A DNA stretch of 64,000 nucleotides from Scilla litardierei. Lineage: Eukaryota; Streptophyta; Magnoliopsida; Asparagales; Asparagaceae. A program made the position numbers and the translations under genes. Within the stretch, counting starts at the first letter, position 1. Every line of letters begins with the position of its first letter. Under the pieces are notes generated by a model. That model was given only the letters and a program-made list of their open reading frames with translations, was not told the DNA's origin and did no database searches. Positions 21,372-32,689 of this stretch are shown piece after piece. The stretch is from contig CM061141.1 of NCBI GenBank assembly GCA_030789695.1, positions 277,023,871 through 277,087,870 of the forward strand, written 5' to 3'.

Positions 21372-23304
21372 TGTTAAGTATTGGACTTCTCCCTACTTGG
21401 TGGTAATGATGAGCAAACATAAATACTTGTGACTAATCTCTTATTTGTAGTTAATTCATTGCCTAAGCATATCATGAAGATCTATTAGCAATGGATGTCA
21501 CTCCAAGATCAATGAAAGCATCAAAAGTGGATTAGATGATTAAAGATGGTGATTGAAGCTCCTAGAAGACTTCAAGCTCATACTTTGGATTGAAGAGAGA
21601 CTTCTACAAAAATGTAGTTCTTTTATTCTCTTCTAGTATGTAGCTTAGAAGTAGAACCATGTTGGAGCACACACACATCTTCATTTCTGTCCTAGGAAAT
21701 CATTAGATCACATTTCCTTAGTCTCCAATTCATTTTACTCAAGCATGTGCATGTTGTGATTTCAACAGGCGACTACTGAACGTTTTACAGTCGCATGTCT
21801 CAAAACAGTCGACTGTGATTTGTTTTACAGCCCCCTGTTATGCACTTACTTAATCTGTTGATTTTTGGGCTTTCTAAGCTTTAACTCCTTCGGGCGACTG
21901 ATGTACATTTTACAGGCGCATGTCCAAGCTACAGTCGACTGTGATTTGTTAATCAGTCGCATGGCTATCTTCAGCCCAAAGATCATTTTCATTTCATCTG
22001 GCCAGTCGACTGATGTTGTATTTATAGTCGCCTGTCCAAGGCACAGTCGACTGACAATGTTTCAACAGTCGCATGTCCATGATTCCTCTGCAGAATCTGC
22101 TCTCTAGAATGTTTAACATTTTAGTGCCAGTCGACTGATGTTGTATTTACAGTCGCCTGTCCACTGGCACAGTCGACTATCAATGCTTTAACAGTCATCT
22201 GTCTTTGAACTCTCTGCAGACTCTGCTCTCTGGAAAGTTTCAGGTTTTGTGACAGTCGACTGATATTGGTTTCACCGTCGCCTGCCTATAGCACAGGCGC
22301 CTGTGTGTTCCACATCAATCGCATGTCTTGTTATCCCAAAACTTTCTGAGATTTTCTCAGCTTATCCATATTGCGGCCAGTTGCATGTAGAAGGAATTAC
22401 AGTCGCCTGTTGGTTTTACAGGCGCCTGTCTTCTCCTCATCAGTCGACTGACCACGTGGTAAGTTACCGTTTGAATTCTCACCTACCCTTTGACGCAGTG
22501 CAGCAGTCGACTGTGTTTTGTTCAACAGTCGACTGTCGACTGTGTAAATTATATCCGTTGGCTTTTTCTCCATGGATTTCAAAGGGGGTTTTGGAGATTC
22601 TGTTTGAGGGTTTTGGGAAACCTATAAAGAGGGCTCTACTGTTCCATTGAGGGGTTACTCAAGTTACTCATCTTCTATTGAAAACCCTAAGCTTTCATCT
22701 TCAAGCTTCTCAATCTCTCAAATATATGAATTCCAATCTTTTCATCTCTTTCTTTCCAACCTAGAATCCAAGTGTTATCTTTTAGGCAATTGGTGGTGAC
22801 AAGAGAAAGGGCTTTTCTCTCCTTCAAAGAAGACATCAACACATAACACACTTGCTCCTTCAAGTTCTCTTCAAGGAATAGGTGATTGTAAGTGTTGCAA
22901 TTTCAATATTTCATATATTTCGTTGTTAGATTAACTCTCGGTTTGTGAGAGTGATTTGCTTACTCCCACGTTGTGGGATTCAAGAACATCGAGTGTATTT
23001 CGATTTCACTTGTAGGGTTACTACAAGTCGGTTTTAAGGAAACCTAACGTTAGGGTTCTAACTTGAGTATCCAGTGGTATCCGGGTGGAAGGGATGTAGG
23101 ATTACCGGGAACAAGTCGGGAGTTGACTTGGGTAATCCGAACCCTTAAAATATCCTTGTGTTAGCATTGTTTCAATTTAGGGTTTATTTACTTTCCGCGT
23201 TTATTGTTGGTTAGGAATTTAATTTGGTGTAACTATCGTTTTAAATTGCATAAACACTATTCAACCCCCCTTCCAGTGTTTTCCTCATAGCCATGGACCT
23301 TACA
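21372..23304 (+). repeat. 3' LTR of A-young
   Basis: Starts TGTTAAGTATTGG and ends CCTTACA, then the AGATT duplication. Aligns end to end with 1698-3640 with scattered substitutions and small indels. Confidence 0.92.
21766..22540. promoter_or_regulatory. Phased palindrome array, A-young 3' LTR
   Basis: Same layout as in the 5' LTR. First cluster 21766, 21788, 21806, 21828; second 21891, 21913, 21932, 21954; third from 22003. Cluster steps 125 and 112 equal those of the 5' LTR. Individual sites differ in which half-sites they use (for example CAGTCGACTG for CAGTCGCATG), so the sites have changed type without losing place. Confidence 0.8.
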
Positions 23305-24275
23305 AGATTATGGATGAATCTGAAATCTAGGAGTTCATCTTTATAAGGTATATAAAGTTTTTGAACTCATATGATCATTTTCGAATCTCATGTCTATATG
23401 TGTCTATTTACTCCAAATGATTTATATGAGATTTATTGGAGATTTTGATGACTTTATGATTCTCTTGATATCATTGATATGTATGTTAATGTATATGTTT
23501 ATGATGATTATATGATGTCATTAAAGTGATTCGAGTATATGTTTAAGGGTAAGAAGTCTCAAATCCTTGATTCTAACTCAATTCTGGATTTCAGAATTAG
23601 GTCAGTCGACTAACTTTTCTTCTACAGTCGACTGCCCAATTTCCAGTTTTTAGCCAGCATTACTCATATTCATGATAGGCGACTGATGGTCATTTTACAA
23701 GCACCTGGTCATCTCCCAGGCGACTGTATTTTTGTCATCAGGCGCCTGCCCAATTGTCACCAATTTTCCAGCGAGTTTGCTCAAAATTTCTTGAAAAGTT
23801 TACAATGTCGCATGCCCATGTAGGTCATTTCACAAGCGCATGTCCAAATCCAGGCAACTACGTTTTCCACTACAGGCACCTGTCACCTTTCTGAGCCAAT
23901 TTCGATTATATTTCAGCCAGGCAATTGCGCATTGTGCATCAGTCGCCTGTCTCTTACATTTGTCGATTCGTAATCTTGATCTGAGCCGTTCTCTTTAGAT
24001 CCAACGGCCCAGATTACTTCGTCGATTGACTTATAGGCTCGATCCAGCCTCATTCTCTCTCACTTCCAGTCGTCTGTCGAGAGAGAATTGAGCGCACCCT
24101 TCGTCATCCCTCCGTCGATCTAGCCCGTTTCCGACCATCCCAAGCGTCGTTCTTCCATTCAATCAACGTCGTCGAGTCTGACTCCTCCTTTCCTACCGTC
24201 GCTAAGTATTTGTTCTGATCCCTCCTTTCAAATTCGTGTCCTAGGGTTCCTATTCTGTCGTATTTCTTTGCACTC
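23305..24275 (+). promoter_or_regulatory. A-old 3' region with palindrome array
   Basis: Resumes the RNase H end of A-old, then non-coding. Decamer sites at 23603, 23625; 23676, 23698, 23717, 23739 (22-19-22); a looser cluster 23805, 23833, 23851, 23873. Upstream of the 3' ORF, as in A-young. Confidence 0.6.
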
Positions 24276-25889
24276 ATGGCCCCCAAGGTTGGCACCTCTA
24301 AGGGGAAGTCTGTTAGGGTTCCTAAGCCTCCCAAAGCCCCTACCAAAGGCCGTAGGAAACCCTGCATGAAACAAGCCTCCCTTGCTTTCGATTTCATGAG
24401 TTTATTTGGGTCGGAGACTGAGCGATCATGGTCTAGTGAGAAGCATCCTACTATTAAGCGTAGACGCAAACAAAGACCCTCTGATGGCATTCAGTCCTCT
24501 GAACCCATTGCTATCGTTCAAACTGAAACCCCCCCTTGAGGATAAACCCCATGCAGATCAGATGAAACACATGCTAATCCCGAATCTGAAACCAAGACCA
24601 AGATCATCCTAAAACTCAGCCTTCAGCCTCTGCTTCTTCAGTTCCCAAGTGTCGTGACGACACGTGTTTGAGAAAATATAATTTGATGTTCAACGTCAAG
24701 CTCCTTAAAGAGCAATTTATCTCGTACCCTACTTTCACGGCCGAGAACCTCTCCCAGCTTTTGACGACGACCAAGTTGGTCGATCTTTTCCGATATTCTC
24801 ATGATGATTCTCCTAGACCATATCCCATGCTCGTGAAGTTATTCTATGCAAACCGCATTCGCGGTGAATACAACGAGTCTGGGATTTTAGATATCATCGT
24901 TCAGGGGACCCCCATCAAGCTTGACGCCAAGCTTCTAGGGACTATCCTTAGGATTCCTTTCACCTGATCCCTATCTGCCGACATTTCCATATCTAAGATA
25001 GCGGATCTCGATCAGGTCGTCCTTCGGGACATGTTTCGCGAGATTCCTCGTATCCTCACTTATGTCTTCAGATCTTCCATATTCTCTCCTCATGGTTGGG
25101 CTGTCCACCATGTGGTCAAAACCAACATTCTACCAAAGTATGGGTCTTCTGATCAGCCATCTCATGAGATTTTGAAATGCATGTATGCCATCTTTTCATG
25201 CATTGATGTTAACTGTGCCGGTGTCATCCTTGATAGGATGGACCACATTGAGATCACCTCCACCACTTCTCATATCCCATACGGTTGCATCATGACACAT
25301 GCTTTTTGTCACTTCCAAATCGATCTTGGCTTATGAGTCAGTCCCTCTTGGCCCTCTTCTTGATGCATCTGCGAAGCTGAAGTCATCTTCAACTCTTTAG
25401 ACTGCAGCCAAGACGAGGTAGTCTGTTTCTGGCCCATCCTCATCATCTGTTCCACTAGCTGATTCATCAATCCATTCATCCTCTGCTCCACCTGCTTCTG
25501 ATCCCCTCCTTGTCCAGTTAGATAAGAAGGTGTCTGATGTGTATCAGAAGATCACTGTCATGTTTGAGTTGTTCCATACGTCATCTCTGCATCATGGCAT
25601 CGCCATTCCAGCCTCTCTCCAAGTATTGCTTCAACATGCTGCTGTGCAGGCTACCCATCCTGATACTGGTTCTGGTGACGCTCGGGCTACTCCAGCTGAC
25701 GTCACCCAACCTCCTCCTACTGACTTCTCCCAGACTCTGTCTGCTGTTGCTGATGAGCCTGCTTCTTCTGAGGCTGCTCATGTTGATCCATCTGTTGCTG
25801 ATGCATCATCATCTGATCCAGAGACCCAATGCTTCCACATAGAGATGAGAGCTTCGGAGGGTTCCTCTGATGTCATACAGCTGGATTGA
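24276..25889 (+). pseudogene. 3' (env-position) ORF of A-old, long form, broken
   Basis: ATG at 24276 (MAPKVGTSKGKSVRVP) gives a basic Lys/Pro-rich start. After a frame change, 24668-25336 is open except for one TGA at 24965 and reads as a globular domain (FRYSHDDSPRPYPMLVKLFY, GTPIKLDAKLLGTILRIPF, WAVHHVVKTNILPK). I recognise this as like the putative plant transposon protein domain common in retroelement 3' ORFs. A further frame change leads to the C-terminal part 25449-25889 (LDKKVSDVYQKI, HHGIAIPASLQVLL), then a Ser/Ala/Thr-rich tail. No membrane segment is evident. Domain naming is from memory; function unknown. Confidence 0.6.
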
Positions 25890-27290
25890 TGCTGCTCCGA
25901 GACTACTCACCCTAGGATCTTACTTTTGTTAGGGTTAGAGTGTCTTAGATTTTTTTGGTATGTTGATGTATGGTGTTTGGATGTTAATGATGGTGCTTGT
26001 TGTTGGATCCTGTGGATGGCAAACAACACTAGAATGGGGTTGAATAGGTTGTTGAAAAAAACTTTTCACAAATGAACACCACAAAAATAACTTCCTTTCC
26101 AATGTTGCCTAAGGAACCAAGTAGAGTGATCTACGCTTGGTCCTTAATCAACACGATTGATCTTCAAATATAGATAAGATAATATATAAACAATAAAGAT
26201 CAAAGGAGTAAAGATAATAGAATAGATCTTACAGCGGAATATAAACTTGCGATAATGAATTTAGTTAGCAAGAGTAAATTAACAAATGATTGCAAATGAC
26301 ATATAATAAAAAATGAACTTGTTAGTGTAAAGTAAATGTCAATCGCAAACACAAAGATTTTTATCCTGATTCCCCACAACTTAGGTATGTCCAGTCCCGG
26401 AAACTCTTGTTGGGCTTTAATCCACTATTATCGGTAAATAGTACAAACCACCTTACCTCCAATGAGGATTTACAACCACCTTGCCTACAACAAGGATATT
26501 CAACCACCTAGACTTGTCTAGGACTTTTATTTGCCTCACAACCCGAGGACTTTTCCTTGCCTCACAATCCGAGGACTTTCAACACCCTTATCACCAAGGG
26601 ACTACAAGTAAAATCAAATCCAATACACCACAATGAATTAATGGAGATTGGTTTTTACACCCAATAATTCTATAGCCAAGATTAAATTTGCAATTGTGCT
26701 TAACATGGCTAAAAGCATTTAAATCATTTAGATCACACAAAGAATATGAATTTATTCAATGTGATCCAGAATCTAGATGTGTTCTTAGATCACACAAAGA
26801 ATATGAAATTATTCAATGTGATCTAGAATCTAGAGGTTTCAAAAATCCTTTGAGAATATGAAAAATCAAAAAGAAGGATTTTGAAAACCAATTTGCAATA
26901 GCCAAATCATAATAATGATCTTAAAAAGAATTATAAAAGAATCTAAGCAATAAGTTCAGAAATTGAAAACCCATTTTGGCTATAAAGAACTTTGAGAGTA
27001 ATGAGAACGATGAGATCTTTTGAGAGAATAAAATTTTGCTCAAGAATAAATTGGTGAGAAAAATGTTCTCATAGGGTCTCTATTTATAGAGCCAAAGGAG
27101 AATTCAAAATGATTTAAATCAAGTTTGACTTCAGCCCAAAAATCAAGCAATGAATAAATGAGAGAGTGAATCAAGGAATTCTGGTCGCACAGCTGGTAGT
27201 CGACTCCCTAACTTTGGTAGTCGACTCCTAGAGTGTTTCTGAGAAATTCTGCTACAACTGGTAGTCGACTCCCTAACTTTGGTAGCCGAC

Positions 27291-28993
27291 TGATGTGTCC
27301 ATATTTTACACCTTTTTCATAGCATCATGACATCGCATTCCATGCCATTTTCGCATTCAAATCCCATATTTTCCTACGATATCGCATTTCTAACATTATA
27401 TTCGAATTCCGTACTGTTTCATGAATTTCCAGGGATTTTAGAGCGATTTGGGACCCGATCTGGGTATGGACACATCTGACACGCCCGTGAGCTCGTTGGC
27501 GAAGCTCTACAGGAGTTCGTCGAGTTTTGGGAGCCATGGGTGAAGTGGAGGAGAGAATAGGATGAGATGAGAAGCTTCAGCAGCTTCTGTAAAGGATTTC
27601 CCATGCGACTCGACCGAGCCGGGCAGCTGCTCGGTCGAGCAGATGCAAAATTAAGAAGAGAGCTGATACGCAGCCTGCTCGGACCGAACACTCATGGTGC
27701 TCGGTCGAGCAGCCTTTAATTCCGACGCCCGACTAATCTCGTGCACGACCCGAGCAACTTCTTCAGCGACCGAGTCAGCTATTTGCTCGACTGAGTAGAG
27801 CTGACTCGGCCCGTGCAGACCGAGTGATGATTTTGGAGGAGCGCGATTTACTGTCATGCTCGGTCGAGCAGTACATCTGCTCGGACCGAGCGACCGACCG
27901 AGCAACGCACTGCTCGACCGAGTCACCCACTCGGTCGACGATGCTGAAGGCCATTTTTGGAAAGAATTTGGAGCCGTCTGTTGTGTGCTAGGCAGAGTGA
28001 AGTGAGGTAAGCTACGACAGCGTTTGGAAGGTATTCATTCTTAGAGTTTTTGAATAGAATTTTTGGAGAGGAGATTAGAGAGAAAACTTGTTAGATCTAG
28101 ATTAATTTGTTGAAGATTATTGGATCGAATTCATTGGAAGTTTATTTTGCTATTCTCGTGTTTTGGAATCTTGTTTTTCTTTGAGATCCATTACTCGATG
28201 TAAGTTTCTCGATCTTCATTCTATCAATTTGCTATGATGTTTTCTTCCCTAAAAATTGTGTTTTTATTCGTTAATATTGTCATGAGAGAGTAGTCTTTTC
28301 TAGGGTTGATGGGTTAGCCCTAAGACCCTAGGGAGGAGATGTAGATCCGGATCCCTAGGTTGAATTGGGGATAAAATGGGAGTATTTCAGTCGATCCTAC
28401 CGAATCCCTAGGGTAATCCGCACTGAGATCATGCCCACGGTCTGTGGAATTGATGTGCTTAAGGGATATCCTTAGGATTCGAATAGGGAAATTGGTGGAT
28501 CCAACCAAGGCTCGTGACCATGCCCGGCTCGTACTTTGAGGGGATCCATCGATAAACTATATCGCTACGTTGACGGCTACCGCTATTGCGTCAACGAGAG
28601 CCACCGAAATACCTCGCAATTCTAACCCACGAGAGTGGTATGGATTGGGAGATTAATCCTCTAACCCTAATGCAATGTAAAGATTCTATTCCAACGTCGA
28701 TCCCCGACGGTCTTAGCGGTGATCCCTAATGCCCTAGTCCTTTTTATTATTAAATCAACAACGATACCAAAACTAATTCTCTCAACCAGATAGCTATCTC
28801 ACTTCGAGATATAAAAGTAAGCTGAGAACTCAATTACACTGTCACCGTCCCTGTGGAATTCAATATCTTTTATACTATAATTTGACACCGTCTGCTTGCA
28901 GATAGAGCCCGGAATTGACACCTAGGGTCCATACCACGCCTGGCAATCGTGACACTGCCGGGTGGAATCTAGGTATAGGTTTCGGGTGCGTCA
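27291..28993 (+). repeat. 5' LTR of Athila-like element
   Basis: Starts TGATGTGTCC and ends GGTGCGTCA before the primer site. Contains CTCGGTCGAG-type sites at 27609-27940. Its start is related to that of 13503-15238. Confidence 0.93.
27609..27940. promoter_or_regulatory. CTCGGTCGAG palindrome array in Athila-like LTR
   Basis: Sites CTCGACCGAG (27609), CTCGGTCGAG (27630), CTCGGACCGA (27678), CTCGGTCGAG (27700), then half-sites near 27738-27775, CTCGACTGAG (27786), CTCGGTCGAG (27859), CTCGGACCGAG (27880), CTCGACCGAG (27913), CTCGGTCGAC (27930). Adjacent full sites are mostly 21-22 bp apart. Repeated in the 3' LTR at about 45448-45780. Confidence 0.7.
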
Positions 28994-28999
28994 AGTTTT

Positions 29000-29017
29000 T
29001 GGCGCCGTTGCCGGGGA
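29000..29017 (+). other. Primer-binding site (tRNA-Asp)
   Basis: TGGCGCCGTTGCCGGGGA; complement of the plant tRNA-Asp 3' end, standard for Athila. Confidence 0.92.
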
Positions 29018-29156
29018 CGACAATAATGCTTATCTCAGTTTATTTTTACTTTGAGAAGTTTGCTAGCAACTCTAATCATTCCTTATCTCTCCACCATTTT
29101 TATTCTTTTATTCATTACTGTGCTACTAATGGTATTTGTCTGAGTTGTTTTGGTGC

Positions 29157-30854
29157 ATGAACACTCGCTTCGGGGCATTTAATCGAGAGTTATGGTTCGA
29201 TCCCGAGATCGAGAAAACGGCAAGGGCTTTGAGGGCCTCAAGCAGAAATCCATCTCCCTCTGCCCAGATGGCAGACAATAATACCCCTCCTCCTTGCACC
29301 GGGTCCATCAGGGACCATATGAAGCCGATATTTGGAAACAACTCATATATCCTTAGATCGCAACCGGCGGCAGCAAGCATCGAGCTGAAAACGGGGCTCA
29401 TAAATTTGATGCAGCGGGATCCCTTCCATGGGCATCCTCATGAGAACCCCAATCACCACATCGATACTTTCCTTGCAAAGTGTGACACTTTCAAGGCTAA
29501 GGATGTGAGTGATGATGCTGTCAAGCTGCGGCTTTTCCCATTCACCCAGAGGGATAAAGCCTCGTACTAGCTACGGACACATCCTCCCAACCATTTCACC
29601 ACATGGGAAAAGTTGGCACTCGCCTTCGTGGATAAATTCTATCCACCTTCGAAGACAGTACGGATCCAGAAAGCAATCTCAAATTTCAAACAGCTCCCAC
29701 AAGAATCACTTTATGAGGCATGGGAGAGGTTCAAGGACATCCAACATCAATGCCCTCATCACGGGATTTAGCCTTGGGATTTGGTACAGAGTTTTTACAA
29801 CAGGCTGCAGTCCAGCACCAAGATGATAATAGATGTTGCGGCGCAAGGCGCCTTACTCGACAAATCTCCTGAGGAGGCCATAGACCTGCTCGAGCATATG
29901 GCGGCCAATAATCAACAATGGAGTGAAGAACGAACCATTGTGACCAGGACCCCCGAGGTCAAAGCTGCCAGTCATCTGGACTCTCACATCGAGACCTTAT
30001 GCAAACAAGTGGCCAGGATTGAACAGCGCCTGGATTCCATCCCTACATCCACCAGCACATCTACTTATCATCCTGCAGAGGATTATGCAGATCAATGTTA
30101 TATTCCTACTGAGGCACACTACGATGGTGCTGAATTATCAGAGTCTGTGTAGTACGTCCAAGGAGAGGGACGAAATCAATGGCAACATCCAGCTGCTCGG
30201 AATCATCCGGGATTCTCTTATGGAAATCCAAGTGGTGAGCTGCAACCTCCACAATTTCAGAGACCGTCATCCCCTCCTCAGCAACAACATGGGCAGCCAC
30301 ATAGTCAGCAACAGAGCGGGTTTAGGCCAACTGGGCCTTATCGATCGCCAGGTTATTAATTCTATCGGCCGCCTCAGTAGGGCTATGCGCCAAATCAGCC
30401 TCGTTCCAATCTGGAGGCCACATTGGAAATTTTTATGAGTGGTCAAGCCCGGTTCAACCAGGACACTTCCACCCAGTTCAAGAGCATAAATACTTCACTA
30501 GATGAACTGAGGGGCCAGATGTCCCGGCTTTTGAAGAACCATGGAAAGTTTCCCTCGCAACCAGAGCCAAATCCGAGGGCCCAAGCGATTGATGTGGTTT
30601 TTGTCACCACACATGGAGGATGGGCGACTGACCCCGTCATGATCCCAGTTTTGAACAAGGAGAGAGTCATTGCTGAAGAAGCCGTTGTTGACGGTTATAG
30701 GGAAGAGGCTACTGAAGAGCCTACAAATAATGAGGAGAAGGCAGATCCACCATCTATCACGCCTACTACAATGCCACCTCCCGTCGATGCTGCAAAGAAC
30801 AAAGCTAGCCGACCTCCCCCGCCATATCCACAGAGGCTGGCCCTGGCTAAGATG
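29157..30854 (+). pseudogene. gag: gag of Athila-like element, one frame with five stops
   Basis: ATG at 29157 (MNTRFGAFNRELW). The entire 1.7 kb stays in one frame, broken only by stops at 29568, 29769, 30150, 30357 and 30378; several of these are at likely Trp or Gln codons. The capsid-type domain contains DPFHGHPHENPNHHIDTF, KLRLFPFTQRDKAS, FVDKFYPPSKT and YEAWERFKDIQHQCPHHG, the recognised Athila gag blocks, then NMAANN-like EHMAANNQQW. A Gln/Pro-rich linker follows, then a C-terminal helical part (LRGQMSRLLKNHGKFPSQ) and the PPPPYPQRLA block, where the solo LTR interrupts it. Decay by point mutation only suggests CpG or CNG deamination. Confidence 0.88.
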
Positions 30855-31457
30855 TGTTGAATATGGAAGACGTTTGTACACCCTTGTGGGGGATGTACGA
30901 GGGAATACGGACCTCGAACGTCGCGTACACGAAGTCGTGTACAAAGGGAATCTGTTCCCTTGCGGAGAGGATCTCTGGATGAGTGGGAAAGTCGCATTAT
31001 TATGCATAAGTGCATGCGACATATGGCTAATAAAGGGGGAATATCTTAAGCTTATGTTGTACCATGCATATGGTACAACTTAAGCTTATAATGTGCCATG
31101 TATCATGGTACACCTTAATTAAGTTGTTCCAAAGGAACAACTTACCCTAAAATAACTACCTTGGGGGCTATAAATAAGACCCAAGGGTAAGCCATTTCTT
31201 ACACCTTTTGCATGGCATTCATGCATGCAACTTCATTCTAGTGAAGCTCTGCAGAAATCCTTTCTCTTCCTCTATCCAAGTTCTTCATCTAAAATAGAGA
31301 TTTAGATTGTGGATTAGTAGCCTTACTCCGTTCGTGAGAAGACTCGATCCGTCGTGGCGAATCCGAAGGCAAAGTTCCGAGACTACCGTTCCGCATACGC
31401 AAGCGTAAGTCTCCACTTTAATTATCGATCCTAACTCTGTTTTGGCAGGATCCTTCA
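30855..31457 (+). mobile_element. Solo LTR in Athila gag
   Basis: 603 bp, starts TGTTGAATATGG, ends GATCCTTCA, flanked by AGATG at 30850-30854 and 31458-31462. A TATA box CTATAAATA is at 31168. Gag reading continues on the other side. Superfamily not certain; orientation set by the TATA box. It is the product of recombination between two LTRs. Confidence 0.85.
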
Positions 31458-32382
31458 AGATGGATAAGAAATACTCCAAATTCACAGGGTTACTGAAGGG
31501 AATCCAGTTAAATATCCCGTTCATGGATGATATCACGTAGATCCCCATCTATGCCAAGTTTTTGAAGGATCTGATCACGAGGAAGAGGAAGCCCGAAGAG
31601 ATAAAGCTTATGGAGGACTCCACCTCCGTTATAAAGAATCATCTTCCCTGGAAGATGCCGGATCCTGGGAGCTTCACCGTTACATGCCCCATCGAAGGGA
31701 TGCCCATCAGCTGAGCTTTGATTGATCTAGGGTGAGCATCAGTTTGATGCCCCTATCTATATTTGAGAGATTGCAGACTGGAAGCGAACTAGAGCCGACG
31801 ATTATGTCCATCCAGCTTGCGGACCATTCAATCACTTACCCGGTGGGCATAGCCATGGATATTATTCTCCAAATACCCCCTAGGTTATGTGTTCCCGTTG
31901 ACTTCATCATTATGAACATGCCCGAAGGAGGGAGCTCCCAGCTTATACTTGGCTGCCCCTTCATGGCGACGGCCGGTGTTTTGATTGATGTCCGAGAAGG
32001 GACTCTCTCACTGAACGTGGGGAACATCGAAGCTGAATTCAGGCTGCAGAAGCCGATGAGAGAGCATGCTCATGAGAAAGGGGCTAGCAATTTGGAGCTC
32101 CTGGAAGATGAAGCTGTAGAAGATTTCTCTTCTTATGGGGTCATGAAGGACCCAATGAGAGCAGGTGTTGACGATGACGGCGACCAAACCTACCACAAAG
32201 CGGTTGTCGCCTACATCCGAGTGTTGGATGAAGAGCTTTTGAATCGTTCTCTGCATTGTGAAGAACCGGATGCCATGGGCTACGCAAGGGAGAAGCTTGA
32301 AGTAGGCGGATACCAAATACTGCCAGATTGCACCATTGGAAAGAACGACGCTCGAATTACATGCGTGCCAAACGACTATTGA
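31458..32382 (+). pseudogene. pol: Gag end and aspartic protease of Athila-like element
   Basis: Continues gag (KYSKFTGLLKGIQLNIPF, YAKFLKDLITRKRK) with stops near 31538 and 31710. The protease starts ALIDLG (31717); a one-base shift right after the active-site DLG moves the rest to the frame open from 31732 (VSISLMPLSIFERL, QLADHSITYPVG, LILGCPFMATAGVLID). The domain is otherwise complete. The reading ends at 32382 without any RT motif, and is followed by the GGGAGGCAATCC block that in Athila elements lies after integrase. So RT to integrase was lost precisely as one block. Confidence 0.85.
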
Positions 32383-32689
32383 TGAATCAAAAGGGAGTCG
32401 AGCTCATGACTAAAAACGAGCTCTTATTGGGAGGCAATCCAATCTCTGGTATCCTAGACTATCTTTTTCAATTTCTTATTTTTACTTCATTTATTTGAGA
32501 AAACCAAATAAAAGCGTTGTTTATTTCCCGTAAAACTACAAAACCATAAAACTTTGATGAGTTCTTCCTTTTTACAGGTTGAACAAGAGGGGACATGCAA
32601 ATCGACATTTTAAGTGGATGGAAGCTGGAGGAGAACACTAGATATGTGGAGAAAACGAAAGAAAAGGAGCAAAAAGAAGACACAGGTGA

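Larger units (their letters stand above)
1698..23304 (+). mobile_element. A-young: Sirevirus-type Ty1/copia element with nested insertion
   Basis: It has LTRs of 1943 and 1933 bp (1698-3640, 21372-23304), a tRNA-Met primer site, gag, protease-integrase-RT-RNase H order (copia), an extra 3' ORF and several polypurine tracts before the 3' LTR. The target duplication is GGATT (1693-1697) and AGATT (23305-23309). A large coiled-coil and histidine-rich gag, multiple polypurine tracts and an ORF after pol are Sirevirus traits. Gag is split by B-plus at 5710. Gag and pol carry stops and frameshifts, so it is dead, but it is younger than A-old, its own relative and target. Confidence 0.9.

Noticed and set aside
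24276..25889. Retroviral envelope glycoprotein
   Set aside because: No signal peptide, membrane segment or furin-type site is visible; the env-position label is positional only.
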